Assembly (NCBI GenBank): GCA_013824015.1
Contig: PNNC01000228.1
Coordinates: forward strand, 1-37,934
From: Polaromonas sp.
GTDB taxonomy: Bacteria; Pseudomonadota; Gammaproteobacteria; Burkholderiales; Burkholderiaceae_C
Length of the DNA: 37,934 bases
Direction of reading: 5' to 3'
Position numbers and translations under genes: made by a program. Positions within the stretch are counted from its first letter, which is position 1; the number at the start of each line of letters is the position of its first letter. Shown here one piece after another: positions 8,360-17,700 of the stretch. The notes beneath the pieces are model-generated. The model had not been told where the DNA came from, searched no databases, and worked only from the letters and a program-made list of their open reading frames with translations.

Positions 8360-9532
8360 TTATTTGGAGGCTGCTTGCGCAGGATCGGCTTTGGCCGCGG
8401 TCTGGCCAGGGCCTGCGCCAGCGGCTGCAGCCGGCACCACCTGGACGGTATCGCCGTCAGCCAGGAAAGCTGCGCCGCTGGCCACATAACGCTCGCCGGC
8501 CTGGGCGCCTTTGGTAATTTCCACCGCGTCGCCGAGGCGGCGGCCGGTTTCCAGTTTCATCTGCGTGATCTTGTTGCCGGGCTCAATGCGCATGGCGTAG
8601 GTGAAGCCATCGCGCAGCACCAGGGCCTGCTGCGGCAGCGTCAGCGCGGGGCTGGCGCCCAGCTCAAACTCGCCCTGCGCAAACATGCCGGCTTTGACGC
8701 CCGGGTTGCGTGCCAGGTCGACGTACACCAGCGCATTGCGGGTCACGGGGTCGACGGTGGGCGCAACCATGCGCACCGTGCCCGCCACCTGCGTGCCGCT
8801 GGCCGCTGTGACCAGCGCGGTGGCACCGGGCTTGATGCGGACCACTTCATCGCTCCTGACTTCGGCGCGCCACTCGAGCCGGCCGCCGCGGATCAGGCGG
8901 AACAGTTCGGTGCCCGAAGCCACCACGCCGCCGACGGTGGCATTGCGCGCCGAGATGACGCCGTTGTCGGGCGCCAGCACCTGGGTGTTGTTGCCGCGTA
9001 CCTGCTGCGCGTCCAGCACCGCCTGCGCCGCGGCGACACGCGCCCTGGCTGTCTGCTCGCTGGTGTTGTACTGGTTGATCTGTTGCGTGCTCAGCGCGCC
9101 CGAGTCCTGCAGCGTGCGTGCGCGTGCGGCATTGGCTGCCGCGTCGGCGGCCGTGGCCTGCGCCTCGACCAGGCTGGCGCGCGCCTGCGCCACGTCGGCC
9201 AGCACGCTGTCGCCCGAAAAACGCGCCAGCACCTGGCCGGCCTTGACCGTGTCGCCGACATTGACCAGCACCTGCGTCAGCCGCAACCCGCTGGCTTCGG
9301 AGCCGATGATGGCCTCCTGCCAGGCCACGATGTTGCCGTTGGCACTGAGCCTGATCGGCAGGCGGGTCTGCGCGGGCTGGGCCGCCGTCACGGTCAGTGC
9401 CGGCTTGGGCGCCGCAGCGGCCGGCTCGGTCTTGCCGCCGTCCGGAGAGGAAAACAGGGCATACGCGCCTGCCGCGACAACGATGACGGCGATCACCCCA
9501 AGGGCGACCGGTTTGAACTTGAATTTTTTCAT
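8360..9532 (-). CDS. RND pump periplasmic adaptor (membrane fusion protein)
   Basis: A 390-residue HlyD/AcrA-type adaptor linking the permease to the outer-membrane factor. One N-terminal membrane anchor (VALGVIAVIVVAAGAYALF, about residues 8-26) has no lipobox cysteine, so it is anchored by a helix. Next come a first lipoyl half (LRLTQVLVNVGDTVKAGQVLARF), an alanine-rich alpha-helical hairpin with predicted coiled coil (about 115-190), the second lipoyl half (VLAPDNGVISARNATVGGVV) and beta-barrel and membrane-proximal domains. The C-terminal tail is Ala/Gly/Pro-rich and low complexity. It lies 26 bp after the outer-membrane-factor gene. Confidence 0.94.
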   Translation of the reverse strand: MKKFKFKPVALGVIAVIVVAAGAYALFSSPDGGKTEPAAAAPKPALTVTAAQPAQTRLPIRLSANGNIVAWQEAIIGSEASGLRLTQVLVNVGDTVKAGQVLARFSGDSVLADVAQARASLVEAQATAADAAANAARARTLQDSGALSTQQINQYNTSEQTARARVAAAQAVLDAQQVRGNNTQVLAPDNGVISARNATVGGVVASGTELFRLIRGGRLEWRAEVRSDEVVRIKPGATALVTAASGTQVAGTVRMVAPTVDPVTRNALVYVDLARNPGVKAGMFAQGEFELGASPALTLPQQALVLRDGFTYAMRIEPGNKITQMKLETGRRLGDAVEITKGAQAGERYVASGAAFLADGDTVQVVPAAAAGAGPGQTAAKADPAQAASK

Positions 9533-9558
9533 GATGTTGTTGATACAGGTGATGCGAT

Positions 9559-11043
9559 TCAGGGCTGGCGCGAAGCTGCGGTGCCGCCAGTGGCGACGGC
9601 GGGGCCGCCAGGGCCCTCCAGCTCGCGTGTCCAGCCGCCGCCCATGGCGCGGTACAGCGCGACCCAGGCCGAGGCGCGCTCGCGCTGCAGTGTGAGCAGT
9701 GCGGTCTCAGCGGCCAGTTGCGTGCGCCGGCTGTCTTCCAGGTCGACCAGGCTGGCCAGGCCGTTTTTGTACAGCGCCTCGGTGCCGGCGAACGAGGCCC
9801 GGTAACCTTCGGCCGCGACGCGCGCATCCTCGCTGCGCGCGGCGGTGCTCTGCAGCGTGACCAGGGCTTCCTCGACCTCGCGCACGGCCTGCCGGACGCG
9901 CGCCCGGTAGACGGCCGCAGCTTCCTCGTAACGCGCCTGCGCCGCCTCCGCGTCGGCGGCCCGCCGCCCGCCGTCAAACAGCGGCACGCTGAGCGCCAGC
10001 GGGCCGATGGCCCAGGTGTTGAAGTCGGTGCTGACGCCGCCGCTGCGCAAGTTGTTGGCTGCCACCGAGCCGCTCAGCGTCAGGCGCGGGTAACGCGCGG
10101 CCTGCGCGCTGCCGACGTCGGCACTGGCGGCGGCTACTTCGCGCTCGGCACTGAACACATCAGGCCGCTGCGCGAGTGCCTGGGCCGGCACGGACGCTAT
10201 CAAAACAGTAGCTGCAAATGCAGGTCCGGCAGGGGCTGAGGCCAGTTTTTGTCTCAAATCCGGCTCGCTCATGCCGCTCAGCGCCACCAGCGCCTTGATG
10301 TCCAGTTCACACAGCGCCGCCTGCTGGGTGGCGCGGCTGTTGGCGTCGGCGGCGCTGGCGCGGGCCAGCGCCGCGGTCGCAGGGGCCGTGAAGCCGGCTT
10401 CGGCGCTGAGCTGCGCGAGCCGGCCGGTCTCGCCGCGCGAAGCCGCGTCCGACCGCGCCACCCGCAGCAACTGCTCGCAGCTGCGCAGGCTGTAGTACTG
10501 GTTGGCCGTTTCGGCCGCGACCAGCACGCGCGCATCGTGCCACTGGGCCTGCGCGCCTTCGTAACGCAGTTGCGCCGCGTCGCGGCTGTCACGCCGACCG
10601 CCGAACACATCGATCTCCCAGGCGGTCTGCAGGCCGATCTGGGTGGTGGTGCCGACCGGCGCGGGCGCCGCGCCCAGCGGCTGACTGCGGCCGCGGCTGG
10701 CACTGGCGGATGCGTCCAGCGAGGGCAGCAGCGCCGCGCCGGCCGCCACGCGCGTGGCGCGCGACTGCTCGATGCGCGATCGCGCGCTGGCGACCGTGGG
10801 ACTGACGGCCTGGGCTGCGCTGATCAGCTCGACCAGCAAGGGGTCGCCCTGCTGCTGCCACCAGCGGCTCAGGTCGGTCAGCTGGCCCTGGTGCGGCAGG
10901 CCGGCCACCGGCTGGCCCGCGGGAGGTGGCGCGAACCACTGGGCCGGGAGATGCGTGGAGACCGCAGAAGGCGGCGATTGCAGCGCGCAGGCAGACAGCA
11001 GCAGCGGCGCCAGCGAAAGGGGAATAAACCGGAGATGTGTCAT
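9559..11043 (-). CDS. RND pump outer-membrane factor, NodT/OprM-type lipoprotein
   Basis: A 494-residue TolC-like channel lipoprotein. The lipobox LSAC places the lipidated Cys at residue 19. Two OEP repeats follow, with landmarks WWQQQGDPLLVELISAA, the NQYYSLR helix and the second-repeat motif LAQRPDVFSAEREVAAA. The start at 11043 overlaps the TGA of the TetR gene (ATGA), so translation is probably coupled; a frame reaching upstream to 11136 only reads over the regulator. Odd feature: residues about 263-283, in the linker before LAQRPDV, are encoded by the complement of a dispersed GCTAT repeat, keeping the frame open. The gene therefore appears to have absorbed the repeat without loss of reading frame. 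Confidence 0.93.
   Translation of the reverse strand: MTHLRFIPLSLAPLLLSACALQSPPSAVSTHLPAQWFAPPPAGQPVAGLPHQGQLTDLSRWWQQQGDPLLVELISAAQAVSPTVASARSRIEQSRATRVAAGAALLPSLDASASASRGRSQPLGAAPAPVGTTTQIGLQTAWEIDVFGGRRDSRDAAQLRYEGAQAQWHDARVLVAAETANQYYSLRSCEQLLRVARSDAASRGETGRLAQLSAEAGFTAPATAALARASAADANSRATQQAALCELDIKALVALSGMSEPDLRQKLASAPAGPAFAATVLIASVPAQALAQRPDVFSAEREVAAASADVGSAQAARYPRLTLSGSVAANNLRSGGVSTDFNTWAIGPLALSVPLFDGGRRAADAEAAQARYEEAAAVYRARVRQAVREVEEALVTLQSTAARSEDARVAAEGYRASFAGTEALYKNGLASLVDLEDSRRTQLAAETALLTLQRERASAWVALYRAMGGGWTRELEGPGGPAVATGGTAASRQP
10196..10243 (+). repeat. Dispersed GCTAT repeat, copy 2 (inside a coding region)
   Basis: The same architecture as the other copies: 17-nt GCTAT-N7-GTAGC hairpin (one arm mismatch), exactly 20 nt starting with TG, then GGGCTGAGGCC at 10233-10243, possibly running on to about 10258. 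It lies antisense within the outer-membrane-factor gene and is read through in frame. Confidence 0.85.
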
Positions 11044-11756
11044 GGTGTCTGTTTCTTCCCGCCAACCGGCCGCAGGCGCCGCGCGGCTTCGACGGCGATC
11101 ATGGCTTCGGCGAAATCGGCCAGCCGCGCCGCCCACAGGTCGATGCTTTTGGGCGTGGCGATCAACTGGGGCCGCACGTTTTCAATCACGTCGCGGCTGA
11201 TGAAGACCTGCATGGCCAGACCGGTGATGGAAAAGGCCAGCCGGTGCACATCGTCATCGATCTTCGTGACGCCCAGATGGCGCGCCAGCACTTCGGCCAG
11301 CGCGGCATGCGCAGGCTTGATCTGCAGCTTGATCTGCTCGGCCCACAGGCCGGTGGGCTCCAGCATCTCGCGGAAATGCAGCCGGGTCAGCTGCTGTGCC
11401 AGGTCGCCCTGCTTGAGCGGCTCGAGAAAGCCGGCGATGAATCCTTCGAGTGCCTGGCGCAGGCTCAGGTGCTCTGGCTGGAAACGCGAGATGTCGTCGC
11501 AGGCGCCCAGCGGTTCGGTGAACACACTGCGGTACAGCCCGGCCTTGTCGCCGAAGTAATAACTGATGGCCGCCACATTGGCGCCGGCGGCCTGCGCGAT
11601 GTCGCGGGTGGAGGTCTTGGCAAAGCCTTTTTCGGCAAACAGCCGCAACGCCGCCAGCAGCAGGTGGCCGCGGGCCTCGGCACCGTCGGCACGCTGTTTG
11701 CGGGTTTCAGGAAGAGGAAGCGGCAGGGCGGGCGGCGGCGGGCGGGCGGTTTTCAT
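11040..11756 (-). CDS. TetR/AcrR-family repressor, CecR-like
   Basis: A 238-residue transcription regulator. After a Pro-rich N-terminal tail comes the TetR helix-turn-helix: LLLAALRLFAEKGFAKTSTR then DIAQAAGANVAAISYYF. The larger C-terminal ligand-binding part resembles the CecR/DUF1956 group. An in-frame ATG at 11783 would start inside the putative operator and -10 region, so 11756 is chosen. It is the first gene of the efflux operon and overlaps the outer-membrane-factor start. The likely role is repression of its own operon through the inverted repeat at 11783-11810, relieved by a pump substrate or related ligand (inference from family and position). Confidence 0.92.
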   Translation of the reverse strand: MKTARPPPPALPLPLPETRKQRADGAEARGHLLLAALRLFAEKGFAKTSTRDIAQAAGANVAAISYYFGDKAGLYRSVFTEPLGACDDISRFQPEHLSLRQALEGFIAGFLEPLKQGDLAQQLTRLHFREMLEPTGLWAEQIKLQIKPAHAALAEVLARHLGVTKIDDDVHRLAFSITGLAMQVFISRDVIENVRPQLIATPKSIDLWAARLADFAEAMIAVEAARRLRPVGGKKQTP

Positions 11757-11782
11757 GCGCCCGATTAGAGCACATAAAATCA

Positions 11783-11810
11783 AACGATTGATTTAACTAG
11801 ATCAATTGTT
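11783..11810. promoter_or_regulatory. Candidate TetR operator, 28-bp inverted repeat
   Basis: Plus-strand arms AACGATTGAT (11783-11792) and ATCAATTGTT (11801-11810) pair at 9 of 10 positions around an 8-bp spacer. Size and symmetry suit a TetR-family dimer or pair of dimers. It covers the -10 element and most of the spacer of the promoter feeding the regulator-pump operon, so binding would block transcription. Confidence 0.75.
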
Positions 11811-11819
11811 TCAATTCAA
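11791..11819 (-). promoter_or_regulatory. Promoter of the TetR-efflux operon
   Basis: On the minus strand: -35 TTGAAT (11819-11814), 17-bp spacer, -10 TTAAAT (11796-11791), about 35 bp upstream of the regulator ATG. The local sequence is AT-rich against a GC-rich background. Overlap with the inverted repeat supports both calls. Confidence 0.65.
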
Positions 11820-11845
11820 CACAAGGCCGGCCGCGCGCCGCGGGC

Positions 11846-14644
11846 TCATCCGGCCCCGGCGGCGCTGTCACCAAACACGGCCGACCACAGCGCCAGGATG
11901 GCGGCGCGTTCGGACTGCAGCGCTGGCGGCCGGACCTGCGTCGGCTCCTCGTTGAGCCGCGCCTGGTGCTGCACCCGCCGCAGTTCGCGGTAGGCATCCG
12001 CCGCCGCCTGGCCGAGACCGGGGGCCAGCAGGCCGGCGGCCTCGGCGCGTTGCAGCAGCGCGATGTTGCCGACGTTGTCCTTGAGTTCCGGGTGGCTGCC
12101 GGACTGCGACAGCACCAGGAACTGCACCACAAACTCGGCGTCCACCATGCCGCCCGGGCTGTGTTTGACGTCGAATTTTTCACCGGCTTTTTCGCCCTTG
12201 ATCGGGTGTGCGGCGCGCACCTTCTCGCGCATCGCGACAATTTCCCGGGCCAGCGCCGGCACGTCGCGGGGCGCGCTGATCACCGCCTGGCGGACTTCGT
12301 CGAAGCGGTCACGCAAGGTCTCGTCGCCCAGAACGAAGCGCGCGCGGGTCATGGCCTGGTGTTCCCAGGTCCAGGCGGTGTTGCTGCCACGCTGCTGCTG
12401 GTACCTGGCGTAAGCCGCAAAACTGGTGACCAGCAGTCCGGAGTTGCCATTGGGCCGGAGCGCCGTGTCGATCTCGAACAGGTCGCCTTCGGCGGTCTTG
12501 ATGGTCAGCCAGTTGATCAGCTTGCGCACAAAGGCGGCATACACCTCGGAGGCCTGCTCGTCCTCGTCCTCGAAGACAAACACGATGTCCAGGTCGCTGC
12601 CGTAACCGAGTTCCTTGCCGCCGAGCTTGCCATAGGCAATGATGGCAAATTGCGGTATCTCGCGGTGCCGGCTCTTCAGGCGCTGCCAGCACCAGTCGGT
12701 GGTGGTCTTGAGCACGGTCTCGGCCAGCGCGCTCAGGTCGTCGGCCACCTGCTCCACCGTCAGCTGCCCCTCGACATCGCGTGCCAGCGTGCGGAAGACC
12801 TCGGCATGGTGGGCGCGCCGCAGCAGGTTCAGGCAGCTTTCCTCGTCGTCCTCGCCGGTGCGGCGCAGCGCAGCCAGGCGCTGCTGCAATTCCTGGCTGA
12901 ACACGGCGGCATCAAACCGCTCGTGCAGCATGGCGTCGCTGGCCAGCTCGTCGATCACGCCCGGGTGCTGCAGCAGGTAACGCGCCGGCCATTTGGCCGC
13001 GCCCAGCAGGCGCAGCAGGCGCTCATGCACGGACGGCCGCTCCAGCAGCATAGCCAGGTAACTTTCGCGGCGCAGCAGCGGCTCGATCCAGTCGATGATG
13101 CGCACCGCCGCCTCTTCGTCGGCCCGGCCTTCAACCAGCCACTGCGCCGTGCGCTGCACCAGGCGCGTCAGGCGCGCGCGGGCATCGTCACGCAGGCCGA
13201 GCACGCGCGGGTGACCGCGCCACAACTCCAGCCGCGCACGAAATTTGTCGGGCCACTGGGCCGCCAGCTTTTCCAGCAACTCGTCGATGTCCTGCGGCGC
13301 CGCCGGCGTGGATTTGCCGCAGCCCTTGCAATCGGTTTTCTGGCCGAGCAGCGTGTCGAATTCCTGGGCGACCAGCTCGCGGTGCGCATCGAGTTCGCTC
13401 AAAAACGGGCAGCAACTGGCGTAACCCATGGTCTGCGCAATCCAGGCCAGGTCCTCATCGCGCGTCGGCAGCACATGCGTCTGCTGGTCGTCCAGGTACT
13501 GGATGCGGTGCTCGACGCGGCGCAGGAAATCGTAAGCGCGCATCAGGGCCTCGGCCGTGGCCTGGGCCATCAGCCCGGCGCTGGCCACACGCTGCAGCGC
13601 ATCCAGCGTGGGCCGGGTGCGCAGTTCCGGGAATTGCCCGCCGCGCACCACCTGCAGCAGTTGCACGGTGAACTCGATCTCGCGGATGCCGCCGCGCGAC
13701 ATCTTCACGTCATTGGCGCGTTCGGGATGGCCGGCCGCACGTTTGGCCGCGTGTTCGCGGATTTGCCGGTGCAGCACACGCAGCGCGTCGAACACGTTGT
13801 AGTCGAGGTAGCGCCGGAACACAAAAGGAAGCACCGAGCCGCGCAAGGCCTGGGCAGAACCGCTCTGGATACATTCCAGCGGCGCCACCACGCGGCTCTT
13901 GAGCCAGGCGAAGCGCTCCCACTCCCGGCCCTGCGCCTGGAAGTACTCCTCCAGCGCGTTGAGCGACACCGCCGCCGGCCCGGAATTGCCGTTGGGCCGC
14001 AGCGCCAGGTCCACCCGGAACACAAAACCATGCTCCGTGGTGTCGCCGATCAGGGTGTGGATGGCCTTGACCTGCTGCGCAAAATACTCGTGATTGGACA
14101 CAGCGCCCCGCCCGTCCTCGCGGCCGGCGGTCTCGCCGTCGTGGTCGTAGACATAAATCAGGTCGATGTCGCTGGACACATTGAGCTCACGCGCGCCCAG
14201 CTTGCCCATGCCAATCACCCACAGCTGGGCGCGGCCGGCGGGCGCGCCTTGTGCGGCTGGCGCCTGCGGCGGTCCATACAGGGCATCCAGTGGCGCGCGC
14301 GATTCATGGATGGCGATGTCGAGCACCAGTTCAGCGAGTTCGGTCATGGCGCGTGTGACCACCGCCAGCGGAACGCCCGCGGTGGCCGGATGTTCCGGCG
14401 TCGCGGCCTGATGATCACAGTCGAGGACCACCAGCCGCTCCAGCACCAGCTGGCGCAGGATGCGCAGGCGCACCCCGGTATCGGCTTCCAGCGGCTGCAG
14501 GGCTTCGTAGGCGGCCTGCATGCTGGCGCGCACCGGCTGTCCGGCCGGCAGCAAGGCCAGCTGGCCGGCATAACGCCGGCGTATGCGCTGGACAAAACGG
14601 GAATGGTCGGACGCGGCCGTGAGGGGAGTTGATGAAACAGGCAT
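11846..14644 (-). CDS. glnE: Bifunctional glutamine synthetase adenylyltransferase/adenylyl-removing enzyme
   Basis: A 932-residue enzyme that adds or removes AMP on glutamine synthetase in response to PII and glutamine, setting ammonium assimilation. Two nucleotidyltransferase domains are clear: the N-terminal deadenylylase with GMGKLGARELNVSSDIDLIYV and the C-terminal adenylylase with AYGKLGGKELGYGSDLDIVFVFED, each followed by its helical partner (GGIREIEFTVQLLQ and GGMVDAEFVVQFLV). Length is close to the E. coli enzyme (946). The frame opens at a TTG at 14659, but the ATG at 14644 is preferred. Odd feature: a cysteine cluster between the domains, Cys411-Cys412 and Cys439-x-x-Cys442, absent from E. 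coli GlnE as I recall it. It stands alone, divergent from yhdP. Confidence 0.96.
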   Translation of the reverse strand: MPVSSTPLTAASDHSRFVQRIRRRYAGQLALLPAGQPVRASMQAAYEALQPLEADTGVRLRILRQLVLERLVVLDCDHQAATPEHPATAGVPLAVVTRAMTELAELVLDIAIHESRAPLDALYGPPQAPAAQGAPAGRAQLWVIGMGKLGARELNVSSDIDLIYVYDHDGETAGREDGRGAVSNHEYFAQQVKAIHTLIGDTTEHGFVFRVDLALRPNGNSGPAAVSLNALEEYFQAQGREWERFAWLKSRVVAPLECIQSGSAQALRGSVLPFVFRRYLDYNVFDALRVLHRQIREHAAKRAAGHPERANDVKMSRGGIREIEFTVQLLQVVRGGQFPELRTRPTLDALQRVASAGLMAQATAEALMRAYDFLRRVEHRIQYLDDQQTHVLPTRDEDLAWIAQTMGYASCCPFLSELDAHRELVAQEFDTLLGQKTDCKGCGKSTPAAPQDIDELLEKLAAQWPDKFRARLELWRGHPRVLGLRDDARARLTRLVQRTAQWLVEGRADEEAAVRIIDWIEPLLRRESYLAMLLERPSVHERLLRLLGAAKWPARYLLQHPGVIDELASDAMLHERFDAAVFSQELQQRLAALRRTGEDDEESCLNLLRRAHHAEVFRTLARDVEGQLTVEQVADDLSALAETVLKTTTDWCWQRLKSRHREIPQFAIIAYGKLGGKELGYGSDLDIVFVFEDEDEQASEVYAAFVRKLINWLTIKTAEGDLFEIDTALRPNGNSGLLVTSFAAYARYQQQRGSNTAWTWEHQAMTRARFVLGDETLRDRFDEVRQAVISAPRDVPALAREIVAMREKVRAAHPIKGEKAGEKFDVKHSPGGMVDAEFVVQFLVLSQSGSHPELKDNVGNIALLQRAEAAGLLAPGLGQAAADAYRELRRVQHQARLNEEPTQVRPPALQSERAAILALWSAVFGDSAAGAG

Positions 14645-14712
14645 CACACTAGCTGGCAAAAACTTCCCTGTGGGACATTGAACGGACGCAAGCGCTGAAG
14701 GTCATAATTCTC

Positions 14713-17700
14713 ATGTCAATGGATCAATCGACCCCCTCCCAGTCCGTGCTTCCCACCCGACGTCTGAAAATCGCCGCCATGGCGGCACGTATCGCCCTGG
14801 GGCTGGTACTGGCATTCTGGGTCCTGTTCGCTGCGGCCTGGGCCGTGCTCCACGGCTGGATTGTGCCGCGAATCGCCGACTTCCGCCCGCGCCTGGAAAC
14901 AGCGGCCACCCAGGCACTGGGTGTGCCGGTACGCATCGGCCAGATCACCGCCCGTTCCGGTGGGCTGATTCCCGCGTTCGAATTGCGTGATGTGGCCCTG
15001 CTCGATGGGCAGGGGCGGACCGCCCTGAGTCTGCCGCGTGTGCTCGCGGCAGTGTCGCCTTCTTCGCTGTGGCGCCTGGGATTCGAGCAGATCTACATCG
15101 ACCAGCCTGAACTGGACATCCAGCGGACCGCAGACGGGAAGATTTACGTGGCCGGCCTGGATGTGCTCCGGACCCGCGATGATGGCAGTGCCGCTGCCGA
15201 CTGGTTTTTTTCGCAGACCGAGTTTGTCATTCGTGGCGGCACGGTGCGCTGGAGCGATGCGCTTCGGCAGGCGCCGGTGCTGGCCCTGACCGGTGTGGAC
15301 TGGACCTCGCGCAACCCGGGCCAGCGGCACCTGATGCGCCTGGATGCCACGCCGCCGCCAGCCTGGGGCGAACGCTTCAGCCTGCGCGGGGTGTTCCGCG
15401 AACCGTTCTTGTCGGGGGGCGCCGGTCGCTGGAACCAGTGGGCGGGCCAGTTGTATGCCGAGTTCAGCCGTGTCGATGCTTCCGAAGTGCAGCGTTACGT
15501 GAGCCTGGATCGTCTCGGCGTGGACCTGAAGGCCGGCACCGGCGCGTTGCGGGCCTGGGTCGACGTCAGGGCCGGGCAGTTCACCGGTGGCACGGCCGAC
15601 CTGGCCCTGCTCGAGGTCGACGCCAGGCTGGGGCCGGCGCTGGAGCCGTTGGCCCTGCAGGCCGTGACCGGCCGCATTGGCGGCAGATATCTGGCCAATG
15701 GCTTTGATGGCGCCACCGAAAACCTGCAGTTCCGCACCCGCGACGGCCTGCAGTGGCCGGGCGGCAATGCGGCGCTGGTGTACACCGGCGCCGAAGGCAA
15801 ATCGCCGGCACGCGGGGAGCTCAAGGCGGACAAGCTGGATCTGGCGGCGCTGGCACAAATCGCCCACCGGTTGCCGCTGGGCCATGCTGCCCACCGCCTG
15901 ATCACCGAACTGGCGCCCAAAGGCCTGGTGGAGGCTGTCGACCTGAGCTGGCAGGGTGCGCTGGATGCGCCCAGCGCCTATTCCGCCAGGGGACGGGTGG
16001 CGGGACTGGAGATTGCCTCGCACGCGGCCGCGCCGCAGCCGGGCGCAGGCGCCCATGTCTCTGTCGGCCGGCCCGGCGTGCGCGGCGCGACGGTGGACTT
16101 TGACCTGACCCAGCAGGGCGGGCAGGCCCGGGTCCGGATCAGCGGCGGCGAGCTGGACCTGCCCGGCGTGTTCGAGGATCCCCGCCTGCGGCTTGACCAG
16201 TTCTCGGCGGATGCGCAGTGGAAGCTCGCGGGAAGCAGGATGGAGCTGCAGTTGCGCAACATGGTGTTTGCCAATGCCGACGCCCAGGGCACGGCGCAGG
16301 CCGCCTGGCACACCGCTGACGGGCCGTCGGCCGGCAGTGCCGCTGACAGCCGGTTTCCCGGCGTGCTGGATCTGCAGGGCGCCCTCAGCCGCGGCGATGG
16401 CAGCAAGGTCCACCGTTACCTGCCGCTGGTGCTGCCACAGACGGTCCGGCATTACGTGCGTGATGCTGTGGCCCAGGGCGAACTGTCGGACGTGAAGTTC
16501 AAGGTCAGGGGCAACCTGAAGGATTTGCCTTTTGCGGATCCGAAGCTTGGCGAGTTTCGCGTGAGCGCCAGGGTTGCCAACGCCAGCTACGCCTATGTAC
16601 CGCGGTCCATCCAGCCCCGCGAGGCCCTGGCCTGGCCGGCCCTGAACAGCCTGGAGGGCGAGCTGGTGTTTGACCGTGCTTCGCTTCAGGTCAACGGCGC
16701 ATCGGGCCGGGTGGCCGGCCTGACAGGTTTGCAGATTGTGAAGGCCGATGCGCGCATTCCTGACCTCATGCATTCGGCGACGGTGCAGGTCACTGCCGAA
16801 CTCAAGGGGCCGCTCAGTGATGCCCTGGGCTTCGTCAATACCTCGCCGCTTGGCGAGATCACCGGCAAGGCGCTGGCCAGAACCGTGGCCGGCGGCAGCG
16901 CCGACTACAAGTTCCAGCTCACCCTGCCGCTGGCCGACATGGACAAGACCCGCGTGCAGGGCACGGTCAGCGTGGCCGGCAACGATGTGCAGTTCACGCC
17001 GGACACGCCGCAACTGGGTCGTCTGAAGGGGTTGGTGAGCTTCAGCGAAAGTGGCTTTGCGATCGCGGGCGGACAGGCCCGGCTGCTGGGCGGCGAGGTC
17101 CGGCTGGAGGGCGGTACCCGTGCTGCGCCGTCTGCTGGCGCGCGGCCCGCAGCCGGCGCCCAGGACTTCCCGGACGCGGCCGTGGTGATCCGGGCGCAGG
17201 GCAGCGTCACGGCCGAGGGCCTGCGCCAGGCCAGGGAGCTTGGCATGGCCGCGCGCCTGGGCGCGCATGCCAGCGGCAGCACGGCGTACACCGCCAGCCT
17301 GGGCTTCAGGAAGGGCATGACCGAGATCAGCGTGGCCAGCAGCCTGCAGGGCATGGCGCTGAGCCTGCCCGCGCCCCTGACAAAAAGCGCCGACAGCAGC
17401 CTGCCGCTGCGTTTCGAGAACACCGCCGTGCGCGCGTCCGCCGGTGCCGGGCCGCCGCTGCAGGACCAGCTGTCGCTGAGCGTGGGACGGCTGGCGTCGG
17501 TGCTGTACCTGCGCGACATCAGCGGTGCCGAGCCGCGCGTGCTGCGGGGGGCCATGGCCATCGGCCTGGAAACCGGCGAAAGCGCCCCGCTGCCCGACAG
17601 CGGGGTGGTTGCCAACATCAACCTCGCGCGGGTGGACATCGATGCCTGGGAGAAGGTGCTGGAGGCTTCGGGTGATCCGGCGGGCGCCGCGTCAACTGCC

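Noticed and set aside
11966..14632. 888-codon plus-strand frame opposite glnE
   Set aside because: Antisense shadow of a highly conserved gene; the translation shows no motif.
14716..17268. 850-codon minus-strand frame opposite yhdP
   Set aside because: Antisense shadow with no family resemblance; yhdP has clear N- and C-terminal signatures.
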